A DNA stretch of 64,000 nucleotides, taken from positions 230,667 through 294,666 of the forward strand of contig NMRB01000347.1 in the NCBI GenBank assembly GCA_002633025.1, read 5' to 3'. The notes beneath the pieces are model-generated. The model had not been told where the DNA came from and did not search any database. It was given only the letters and a program-made list of their open reading frames with translations. This DNA is from Notospermus geniculatus (taxonomy: Eukaryota; Nemertea; Pilidiophora; Heteronemertea; Lineidae). A program made the translations under genes and the position numbers. The first letter of the stretch is position 1. The number at the start of each line of letters is the position of its first letter. Of the stretch, positions 12,394-32,600 are shown one piece after another.

Positions 12394-14664
12394 ATGGCGG
12401 AGAAAGAAGAAAAAGTTGTGATTGTTCCCAAAACTCCAGCTCAAATACAACGCATGAAGCTGGAAAAATTAATGAGCAAGCCTGTATGTTGACGCCTACT
12501 GTGCCTTATGTTGCATCTATATAAGGAAAATTTCAAAGGTTCATTCATGCATACGATATTTTCCCTACCTGTGCTGTGTGGTTTGTCTGCGTGCATCCAT
12601 GCACAGGGATAATGTATACTTCGATTGTCGGATGCAGAAACGGTCTTTATTTCCGGACACATCATTATTTTACTTTATTTATTGTTTTTCATCCACCAAC
12701 AAAACTTTATAATCCCCGCTCGGAAGTGATAGTTTGGGTTGGCTATTGACTATTGTTATAAAAAAAACAAACAAACAATACGTCAATAGGCCTAAAACTA
12801 ACTATTAGGCCTAGCTACTCGCCCTCCTAGCATGGTTGTCAATTCTAAATTCCATCATTGAATTTCATTTTCAATATTCATTCCTCATATTACTTGTTGT
12901 TTTGCAGGACAAAGCAGTGGTCATTCCTGATCGTCCGCAAGAAAAGACCCCCAGGGCACCTCCTGAATTTGTCCGAAATGTCTGGGGTATGCAAAATGTG
13001 CCGAAGTCTAGCTTTTTAATGTCAGATCTTCATGATTCACATGTTTGTGTTAAAGGAGCTGGACGTCAAGTTGTAAACACCCACTCACTGGTTCTCTATC
13101 CACGCGACGCTTGCGGTGCTGCCACCTATTGTCGGTGATATGTACTGACGTGAATATCGTGAGTGAGTTGCATTGGACCGGGCACCAGTCTAACGATCAC
13201 GGGGCGCTACTGGTGCTGCCACCTTCACGAAGGAATAAAACTAGTTTGCTGGCCAGTGTTTATCTAATTGTGTTTATCTAATCAGATTAGACAACACACG
13301 TAGCACCTGCTAACTGTATGCCGACCGATTTTACTGATAAACAAACTGGTTTGTTTACAACTTGGACGTCGAGCTCCTTTAAGAGTATCATTAGCTGTTA
13401 TAATAGAGCTGGACGGATTCAAATGTAACAGTTGTCATAAATATCTTGGCTATTATTTGTTGATCTTGAATCATTTCATTCAAATTCAAATATTTGTTCG
13501 TCCTTCCAGGGTCAAGTGCTGTGCTGGCAGTGGTGAATTTCATGTCTACCATGGAATAAGGAGAAGAGAGTATGAATCATTTCATTCAAATTCAAATATT
13601 TGTTCATCCTTCCAGGGTCAAGTGCTGGTGCTGGCAGTGGTGAATTTCATGTCTACCGTGGAATAAGGAGAAGAGAGTATGCAAGACAGAAATTCAATGC
13701 AGAAAAGAGTGAAAAAGTAAGATGCTGGGAACGGCAGTTGTGGTTGACAGATTGAAAAATTCATCAATGACAACATATTGAGTGGAAAATTGACTGTTAG
13801 TCATGGTTTAAATACATTATACTCGAATAACAATCCAAGATGTTATGTATTGCTGTACTTGATTATTTCATTTATATGTGTTGTGTTCTAGGAGAGGCTG
13901 GATGAGGAATATCTTGAAAAAGTTGTGCAAAATAAGAAAGCAGCAGAGGAAAAAACTGCAAAGAAAAGAGCAAAGAGGTAAGAAGAAGAAGAGCTCATGA
14001 TAACCCACAGGCTGTGTTGACTTGACTATCAGAATAATAACAACAGTTCGTGTGATCAAACTGCATTCTTTAAACTTGTATGGATGATACAGCGGTACCA
14101 TGAACTGTGTAAGTAATATCGTTGACTCTCTTGCCTTGTAGACAGAAGAAAAAACAAAGGATGAAGTCCAAGAAGCCCAAATCATCGGAGGATGATAAAG
14201 GTTAGTTTTTGAAGTCTAATTTGCTTCCCATAAGTTAGTGTATATGGCCTATCCTTTTGGTTTGAGCGGCACTATCACTGTAGCATCGACATGATGGGTG
14301 GGTGGGATGTTAATTCTGTGGATCCCTAATTGGTCTGTCATCTGTTCGTCCTTCTGATTCTTTCTGTCTTTCAGGGGCACAAAATGAAGAAGAGAGTGAT
14401 GAAGATGAAGATCCTGGGCATTTTAATGAGGAAGATGAGCTGCAGTCATTCAATAAAACAAAGGATGAGGCAGATGAAGAAAACAGCCTTGCCTGTAGTC
14501 GTGTACAAGATGAAAATGATTCTACTCTGACAGGAAACTCCAAGTCGGATGATGGCCAGAGTGCTGACCAAAGCTGTTCACAGGGTGAAAGCTCTGCTGC
14601 AGCAGAACAATTATGTGATAGAGATGTGCAGTCCGAGTCAAAGGAGGAAATGAATGACAGATGA
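12394..14664 (+). CDS. PRKRIP1: PRKR-interacting protein 1 homologue (spliceosome C-complex factor)
   Basis: Exons: 12394-12483, 12908-12986, 13616-13716, 13892-13977, 14142-14200 and 14375-14664. The sum is 705 nt, giving 234 aa (human about 184 aa; the excess is an acidic, serine-rich tail). The diagnostic core runs across exons 2-3: [10 protein letters not shown], then [21 protein letters not shown] basic helix rich in K/R follows (residues about 95-135, [20 protein letters not shown]), and then an E/D/S-rich tail. The family binds double-stranded RNA, was described as a PKR interactor and is a component of catalytic spliceosomes. A second, broken copy of the start of exon 3 lies immediately upstream (13510-13573). 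Two AATAAA signals (14754, 14898) follow the stop. The gene is convergent with HEATR6. Confidence 0.92.
13468..13573 (+). pseudogene. Tandem partial duplicate of PRKRIP1 exon 3 with its acceptor, frameshifted
   Basis: A 106-bp unit is repeated almost exactly at 13574-13680. Each copy contains the polypyrimidine tract, the ccttccag acceptor and the first ~64 nt of exon 3. The upstream copy has lost one G (gctgtgct instead of gctggtgct) and changed one codon. Splicing to it would shift the frame and hit TAA within about 60 nt. The downstream copy is the one that keeps the family sequence. Confidence 0.9.
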
Positions 14665-14753
14665 GATATCCCATGGTCTTGTCAACTGACTTGGCCTTAG
14701 TTTTACATTCATGTACTTCAGATATCGTGTGTAAATACAGACTGGTAATTGTA

Positions 14754-14903
14754 AATAAAAGAACTTGTTTTGCCATGTCGTACGTGAGATGTGCTTCTCT
14801 TTTACATTCTCACCTGTCTCCTGTCCTTTATTCGGAACTGAAAACTTTCTACTGAACACTAACAGGACTCAACCTGAGCCAAAGACTTGAAAGAAGGAAT
14901 AAA
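14754..14903 (+). terminator. Two PRKRIP1 polyadenylation signals
   Basis: AATAAA occurs at 14754-14759 and 14898-14903, 90 and 234 nt after the stop codon. Either could end the transcript. Confidence 0.6.
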
Positions 14904-14929
14904 GCAGTGTTTCCACTAACATAACTTTT

Positions 14930-14935
14930 TTTATT
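14930..14935 (-). terminator. HEATR6 polyadenylation signal
   Basis: The plus strand TTTATT reads AATAAA on the minus strand, 150 nt after the HEATR6 stop. It faces the distal PRKRIP1 signal only 27 bp away, so the two transcripts probably overlap tail to tail. Confidence 0.6.
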
Positions 14936-15084
14936 CATGACTAACTAATTCATCAATCTATTACCATACACGTATTTTTCTAATGGCACAGAACAGTTAA
15001 CTCGGCACATTCTCTTTCATCACGAGTTCATTTTTGGAATAACTTCGTCTGGAAGATGTCTGTTCTCTTCCTCTGGGTGACATT

Positions 15085-24277
<9,193 letters not shown>

Positions 24278-26150
24278 ACTGGATACACTAGTAGACTGAT
24301 CTCCTGCCCTCGTAAAACCCCGCAACGGGAACGGAGCGTTACGAGGGTATAGGATCAGTCTACATAGCTTGGTTCCAAATCGCACCGATAGGGCGCGACT
24401 GGGAAATGCACCGGTGTAACATCTGCCAGTGTTCCCCATCTGTAAGTGTTCCCCCCTCCAATTGTCTGACGGAAAGCAGCGACTTGATAGTAGAGGACAC
24501 TCTGTGAGAAACATGTCGATCTATCTGCCAGCGTTTCCCAAACAATAAGGGGGACACAGTGACCCGCAGACAACACTGGGACTGATATAACACCACCGAC
24601 GCGAAAATTAGGCATAGGCCCTACATTTTTAGCTTGAAGAAACCTTCATTTTTTTCACTACTTGTCGAACATAAGGACCAAGGAGGGGTTAGTCTGTCAC
24701 TTTTCATTTCGTCTTTGGTGTGACCCTTTTATTGAAAATCCATTGAACTTATTTTCCCGGCGGTGAAGACGCGTCGTTCGCCGTCGCTGCCCGCGGCGCG
24801 GTTTTGGTGTCCCGCGCGACAAACGCGGAATCCGCCAGCAGTCTTCAAACAAAGGCGGGTGCGATTAGATACATAAATACAGAAAATGTTCTTGTTTCTG
24901 ATGAAAACATCGCAAACTTCTGTCAGAGGCGTGTCGCAATTTGCCGCAGGCATTTAGAATCTGATTCTAGATACGGGTATGAATAGTTGCTATGGTAATG
25001 CCAGGTTAAATCGAGAAAAATGTAACACGTTGATTTATACAGTATTGTCTATAAAGTGATTGGTATTAGATCTGTTAGTAATGTTTACATCGATACTCTG
25101 TATACATGTAGAGGATAAAATTGATAGCTGGGAATATAATGATTCTGATTGTCTTGTTTTTTGTCCGCAAATCTGTGTTTTTCTTTGTTGTTGTTTTTTT
25201 TTGTGTGTGTGAAACTCCATCTATCTCCTGGAGCTCGAGTTCAACTATTTCATTCATACTGATGAAACTTGGCTGTCTTTCGAAATTTCCGAAGGGGCTA
25301 TTGGTACTGGAAGTGTTGCGCCACCAAAGTATTCGCAAGATTTTGCGGGGCAATTTCACTGACAACACTTCCAGTCGTGGAATAATCTGGGATCGGCCAT
25401 ATGTTGCTCTTTGATTATTTTAAAAGTATGAGTGAATTTATTAGGGGTCATAGTACTCTAGCATATCTCAAACAGTATCTTCGTGAGATAACCAGCTGGT
25501 GGAAATAAACCCGATATTTTGTCGCGACGATTTTGAGGGGATCCAGCTTTTATTTGATCCGATCGGTCAAAATCATGAAAATCGACTCTCCAAAATTCCG
25601 TTGAGACGATCTTTAAGACACGAGATACCCCAGCAGAGTTGCAGGTGTGACAGGAATCAGCGTCCTAGGAATGCAGATCCGCCAAACAATAGCTCGCTAT
25701 TCGAATGGTCATATGGTCTCTCTAGCCATATATCTAATCCATCGCTGAACAATAAGACCGGACTTTATTGATTCCAGGGGGACTTAGATTCCTTTCACAC
25801 CTGGACCTTTGCTATCGTTAGTAGTTTTCCTGAGCCCATCACGACAGCATGACGAGTGGTAGTGACGGAAAATGAAATTGTCCCTTTAAGCCGTACACAC
25901 GTGTGTACCCCCGTACACACGCACGCACGCACACACACGCACACGCACACATTACACTAGCTTTCAGAGGACGGTGCACATAAAAAATCCATTTAACGCT
26001 CAACAGCGGAAATTGCAAAAGCTGCACCTGAAATATTATCAGAAATAACCACGACTATTTTTTGATATCATATCAGCTGCGTCTATACGACAGCAATCAG
26101 AATCATATCAGACGCACTCAGGAACGTACGTACTTTGTGTTCTCAAGCAA

Positions 26151-26368
26151 GCCTTTTTTAACTTCCTTTCCAATCATTGACATTCGTGAAGGGTGTTTGT
26201 AGTGGTAAAGGCAGGGTGGCGAGCCTTTTTTAACTTCCTTTCCAACCATTTGACGTTCGTGAAGGGTGTTTGTAATGGTAAAGGCAGGGTGGCGAGCCTT
26301 TTTTTAACTTCCTTTCCAATCATTGACGTTCGTGAAGGGTGTTTGTAGTGGTAAAGGCAGGGTGGCGC
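26151..26368. repeat. Three-copy tandem repeat of 72-73 bp
   Basis: Units start at 26151, 26223 and 26296. Each begins gccttttttaacttcctttc and ends ggtaaaggcagggtggcga/c. The allelic copy at about 30661-30715 has a single shortened unit, so the array length is polymorphic between the two haplotypes. Confidence 0.85.
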
Positions 26369-26579
26369 GCCTTTTTTGTGCGCGTAATTTCGGTGAGTTT
26401 TTTTTGCCTCGCGAGGTATGGGGTCATATGAATAAAGAGTAGCAAAAGATTTGTACAGCATTACCTAGTACATTTGTATTGCAAAATTTAAGTAAAAGCA
26501 TTTGCTAGTCTTTATTCATATGACCCATGGTCTCGAATGCCTTTTTGCTCAGCAGATAGCTCCAGTGTGCGGCAGGCTT
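26368..26579 (+). mobile_element. MITE family M1, damaged copy carrying a nested MITE
   Basis: The right arm (ctttttgctcagcagatagc...ggcaggctt) and part of the middle (gcctcgcgagg) match the complete element at 30714-30927. Inside lies a 106-bp element (26421-26526) with termini gggtcatatgaataaag and its inverse, flanked by 'atg' on both sides. A 3-bp duplication and GGG ends would suit PIF/Harbinger, but this is not certain. Confidence 0.75.
26421..26526. mobile_element. Nested 106-bp MITE with gggtcatatgaataaag ends
   Basis: Terminal inverted repeats of about 26 bp differ at one base, (gggtcatatgaataaaga/g...). The element is absent from the allelic position in the M1 copy at 30714-30927, so it inserted after the two haplotypes diverged or is polymorphic. 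Confidence 0.75.
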
Positions 26580-26698
26580 GACGCAAATGATCATCACCTC
26601 AAAAGTCGTAGTTCGAATCCATTGCTTTCCCAAAGTGTCCCTCATAAAACATGTGTCGGTCTCTGGTTTAATGAATCTCGATGTTTCTCTAGTTCGCC

Positions 26699-29600
26699 AT
26701 GAAGTTTGTGGTCGTACTTGCGGTTGTCTTGACGGTTGCTTCAGCCAAGCCCACGAGGAGCAGAAATATCAGACGAAGAACGATATGGCCAGGTAAGTCA
26801 GAAACCATGGCGGATGCAATTCCGTCCATCAGAAGACTTGTCATCCAATCAGAAGTGCTGCCAAACTGCTTTACCGAGACGGCATTTTTGAATGAACCAA
26901 AAAGCGTCGGTCGCTCATTATTACATCAGCAGCAGGGACCTTCCTCCACTTTTCTGGTCTTTGAAGCTGCTTTTCCGCGCCCGTCCATCCGCTCCGCAGC
27001 TGCACCCGCGTCGTGGAAACAGGGAAATGCGTTGGATCGATTTTTTCCGCCCGCGCCCGCCTCCGCCTCCGTGCGCGCACCCGCCTCGTGGAAAAGCAAC
27101 TAAAGCTAGGCGCGCATGTGCGGCAAATCTCGATGCGGTAGGAGTATTTTTAAAGTTGACTGACCCAACGCTGTCGACTCGTCATTTATCCGGGTCAGTC
27201 GACTTTAAAAACACCCCTGCCGCATCGAGATTTGCCGCACATGTCCGCCGGTTCATTCCCATTTCGCCAAATTGCATTTCGCCAAATTCCCAGTTCGCCA
27301 AAAAAAGTTCCATTTCGCCAAATCCCATTTTGCCAAATTCCCATTTCGCCAAATTCCCAATTCGCCAAATTCCCATTTCGCCAAATTCCCAATTCGCCAA
27401 ATTCCCATTTCGCCAAATTCCCANCCTGGGGAAGGGGGCCTGAGTATACTACTACCCGGTATTGGGCCGAGCCTAACAAAACATTAACAACTGTTGACGT
27501 TGTTGCTGGGCCCCTGGCTGGCCAGCTACCGTATAGGTTTAGGCCCCTACGCCTAGCCAAGCTAAGAACCGAAGCGAGTTAGGCAGGCTACTAGTACTAG
27601 CCTATAGGCCTACTTTTCTCTAATTTTGGCCATCAGGCCCCTCGATCAGTCATCATTCATCACTGAATGCCAGAGACAATGACATGACAACAAACAACAC
27701 TCATCCATGTCTTTGTCTATGACTCTCTACAGCACAGCCAGACAGCTACGCCATCTATCGGAAAGATATCTCTGACTGATTTTGAGTCATTCTTACTTGA
27801 TCGCCAGCTACTTTTACGCTGTATTCTAACGCATTCAGTTGATCTAGTACTTGGTTAAGTTCTGTTCTGAATGTCTCATCGTTTCTGTAGACCATAGATG
27901 CTAATCTTGAGCTATATCGACGAAAATTTGCTTGCTCATTCTGAGAAAATTCAGAGTGGTCCGCCATACTGGATACACTAGTAGACTGATCTCATGCCCT
28001 CGTAAAACCCCGCAACGGGAACGGAGCGTTACCAGGGTATAGGATCAGTCTACATAGCTTAGCTTGGTTCCAAATCGCACCGATAGGGCGCGACTGGGAA
28101 ATGCACCGGTGTAACATCTGCCAATGTTCCCCATCTGTAAGTGTTCCCCTCCAATTGTCTGACGGAAAGCAGCGACTTGATAATAGAGGACACTCTGTGA
28201 GAAACATGTCGATCTATCTGCCAGCGTTTCCCAAACAATAAGGGGGACACAGTGACCCACAGACAACACTGGGAGATATAACACCACCGACGCGAAAATT
28301 AGGCATATAGGCCCTACATTTTTAGCTTGAAGAAACCTTCTTTATTTTTTTCACTACTTGTCGAACATAAGGACCAAGGAGGGGTTAGTCTGTCACTTTT
28401 CATTTCGTCTTTGGTGTGACCCTTTTATTGAAAATCCATTGAACTTATTTTCCCGGCGGTGAACACGCGTCGTTCGCCGTCGCTGCCCGCGGCGCGGTTT
28501 TGGTGTCCCGCGCGACAAACGCGGAATCCGCCAGCAGTCTTCAAACAAAGGCGGGTAGGCCTATTGTGCGATTAGATACATATATACAGAAAATGTTCTT
28601 GTTTCTGATGAAAACATCGCAAACTTCTGTCAGAGGCGTGTCAATTTGCCGCAGGCATTTAGAATCTGATTCTAGATACGGGTATGAATAGTTGCTATGG
28701 TAATGCCAGGTTAAATCGAGAAAAATGTAACACGTTGATTTATACAGTATTGTCTATAAAGTGATTGGTATTAGATCTGTTAGTAATGTTTACATCGATA
28801 CTCTGTATAAATCGGTATATATCCTCGGTATATATCTCTGTATATATATGTATATCTGTAATATATACCTCGGTATATATCCTCGGTATATATATAATCG
28901 GTATATATTTTATACCGAGTATAAAATATATATGTAGGGCCTTATCAGATACTCTGTATACATGTAGAGGATAAAATTGATAGCTGGGAATATAATGATC
29001 CCCCAGATGCGATTTCATTCCAAGGAAATGATGTTGAAAGGACCGAGGAGGAAGTCCACCTAGGGATTCTCCTCGGTGGTGATGTAAGGCGTCGAAGAGT
29101 ACAAATGATGGTTAATGACTTATATAAAAGGACCAACTTACTCTTGGCCCAGTTCAGTTTTGCTCGTTTTGAAACGCGCTATAATCTGTTTCAATGTTAC
29201 TGTATGTCCTTGTACGGATTTCAACTGTTGGACCTGTCCAAGCCTTTCATGGAAGATCTGTACGTGGCCTGGCGAAAGTGTGTTCGTCGGATTTTATTCC
29301 TGCCGTATAGGACTCACGGTAGATTGCTGCCTGAGGTGGTTGGTGACGATGGTATTCAGACACAATTGGAGAAAAGAATGGTTAGATTCTTTCACGGAAT
29401 GTTGAAATCTAAGAATAAATTTGTGAGGATCACTCTCGATCTCCTACTCTCTGGGAGTGGTTCCCCAATCGGGAAAAGTCTAACTACAATTCTGCATAAA
29501 TATAGCTGGAATAGATACCACATACCTGATTTAATAACAATGTTGAGGACGATTAAAGGGGGGAATAACCGAATTGGACAGGTGGGTGCACAAATTAGGG

Positions 29601-32600
29601 AACTTATCAGAATGAGAGAGCAAGGCTCAAACTTTCTGTCAAAAGAGGAAATAAACCAAATTTTAGAGTACCTGTGTACTGGTGANGTGTGTGAAACTCC
29701 ATCTATCTCCTGGAGCTCGAGTTCAACTATTTCATTCATACTGATGAAACTTGGCTGTCTTTCGAAATTTCCGAAGGGGCTATTGGTACTGGAAGTGTTG
29801 CGCCACCAAAGTATTCGCAAGATTTTGCGGGACAATTTCACTGACAACACTTCCAGTCGTGGAATAATCTGGGATCGGCCATGTTGCTCTTTGATTATTT
29901 TAAAAGTATGAATGAATTTGTTAGGGGTCATAGTACTCTAGCGTATCTCAAACATGTATCTTCGTGAGATAACCAGCTGGTGGTGGAAATAAACCCGATA
30001 TTTTGTCGCGGACGATTTTGAGGGGATCCAGCTTTTATTTGATCCGATCGGTCAAAATCATGGAAATCGACTCTCCAAAATTCCGTTGAGACGATCTTTA
30101 AGACACGAGATACCCCAGCAGAGTTGCAGGTGTGACAGGAATCAGCGTCCTAGGACTGCAGATCCGCCAAACAATAGCTCGCTATTCGAATGGTCATGGT
30201 CTCTCTAGCCATATATCTAATCCATCGCTGAACAATAAGACCGGACTTTATTGATTCCAGTAGATTCCTTTCACACCTGGACCTTTGCTATCGTTAGTAG
30301 TTTTCCTGAGCCCATCCCGACAGCATGACGAGTGGTAGTGACGGAAAATGAAATTGTCCCTTTAAGCCGTATCTCCAAACACGAGGGGCATGTGCCTTGC
30401 CCACCGCACCAACATGACCCCCGCACACACGCACACGCACACACACGCACACGCACACACATTACACTAGCTTTCAGAGGACAGTGCACATAAAAAATCC
30501 ATTTAACGCTCAACAGCGGAAATTGCAAAAGCCGCACCTGAAATATTATCAGAAATAACCACGACTATATTTTTGATATCATATCAGCTGCGTCTATACG
30601 ACAGCAATCAGAATCATATCAGACGCACTCAGGAACGTACGTACTTTGTGTTCTCAAGCAAGCCTTTTTTAACTTCCTTTCCAGTCATTCGTGAAAGGTG
30701 TTAGTAGTGGTAAAGCCTGCCGCACACTGGAGCTATCTGCTGAGGAAAAAGTCATTCGAGACCGTTTGCTCAGCAGATCGTTCACCGAAAAATACGCGCA
30801 CACGCGAGCTTTCTGCCTCGCGAGGCAAAAAACTCACCGAAATTACGCGCACACGCGAGCTGTCTGCTGAGCAAACAGTCTCGAATGACTTTTTGCTCAG
30901 CAGATAGCTCCAGTGTGCGGCAGGCTTGACGCAAATGATCATCACCTCAAAAGTCGCAGTTCGAATCCATTGCTTTTCCAAAGTGTCCCTCATAAAACAT
31001 GTGTCGGTCTCTGGTTTAATGAATCTCGATGTTTCTCTAGTTCGCCATGAAGTTTGTGGTCGTACTTGCGGTTGTCTTGACGGTTGCTTCAGCCAAGCCC
31101 ACGAGGAGCAGAAATATCAGACGAAGAACGATATGGCCAGGTAAGTCAGAAACCATGGCGGATGCAATTCCGTCCATCAGAAGACTTGTCATCCAATCAG
31201 AAGTGCTGCCAAACTGCTTTACCGAGACGGCATTTTTGAATGAACCAAAAAGCGTCGGTCGCTCATTATTACATCAGCAGCAGGGACCTTCCTCCACTTT
31301 TCTGGTCTTTGAAGCTGCTTTTCCGCGCCCGTCCATCCGCTCCGCAGCTGCACCCGCGTCGTGGAAACAGGGAAATGCGTTGGATCGATTTTTTCCGCCC
31401 GCGCCCGCCTCCGCCTCCGTGCGCGCACCCGCCTCGTGGAAAAGCAACTAAAGCTAGGCGCGCATGTGCGGCAAATCTCGATGCGGTAGGAGTATTTTTA
31501 AAGTTGACTGACCCAACGCTGTCGACTCGTCATTTATCCGGGTCAGTCGACTTTAAAAACACCCCTGCCGCATCGAGATTTGCCGCACATGTGCGCCTGG
31601 CTTTAGGGCCGTTTGCTCAGGTCGGACTTCAGCCAGACTTTTCTCAATGCACAGAGAAAGTCTGGCTTCAGCTATACTTTCATGACTTTAGGCTGTCACT
31701 CCCGACCCAAGCATACGTCCCAGTGCATGGAATCCCCTTGTCTGGTGTCCGCTTGTAAATTTGATCACATATACAATCGTAGACGAATTAGATAACCAAT
31801 TGTCCGTCTGAATGTAGGGACGAAATGGTGCGGCGCTGGTAACATCGCCAAAGATGAGAACGATCTTGGGACCGGATCAGGCGCAAAGGCTGACGTATGC
31901 TGTCATGAGCACGACCACTGCCCGGACTTCATACATGCTTTCCAAATAGATTACGGCATCTTTAATATATATCCATATACTATGTAAGTTACGCAATCGC
32001 GGAAGGGGTTTGTGGCGGTTGAAAGAAAATAACAAGGCCTAAAACCAGTACGCCTTTCGGACGATGCTCCAAGCGCGGTCGAGAAGGGGTGCTGGTAGCG
32101 AAAGGAACCGCGTCGCATCACCTACAGGGTAATGTCGTTCGACTGCAAAGTTTGGTTGAATCCGATCCATTTTTGGGGCCCGTTTCCTACATTTTGATAT
32201 GTCATTTCAGATCTAGATGTGATTGTGACTGGAAGTTATATGAATGTCTGAAGGGGAACAATGACAAGACATCGAACGCCATTGGCCGACTTTTCTTCAA
32301 CATTTTACGTATCGTCTGCTTCACTCTTGATGGAGAAGTATACCACAGCCCTTGGTACTAACGACAAACTTGTCACGATATCTTGTATCCTGGATAACTC
32401 AATAATATCAACTGTCTGCCTGACGTATTTTTTTCTTCTGTATTTTGGCCAACCCTCATCCCCACCGCAAGCCACCCGGATCTAGTTTACCCGGATCCAC
32501 CACCCTTTCACTTATTGTAGAAGTTGTAAAAATTCAATCTGATCTGGGTTTGAATAGTTCCCTTTCGTGTCAATTTCTTGGGATAATGATTGTGTCGATA

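Noticed and set aside
26590-26650. tRNA-like agttcgaatcc word after the M1 element (also near 30958)
   Set aside because: The word resembles a B box, but no properly spaced A box or cloverleaf was found.
26892-27443. Long open frames rich in HFAKFPxRQIP repeats at 26892-27443 and 33111-33536
   Set aside because: They are translations of the tandem 15-16-bp foldback sub-repeats and of the PLA2 intron. All frames on both strands stay open because of the periodicity, and there is no family similarity.
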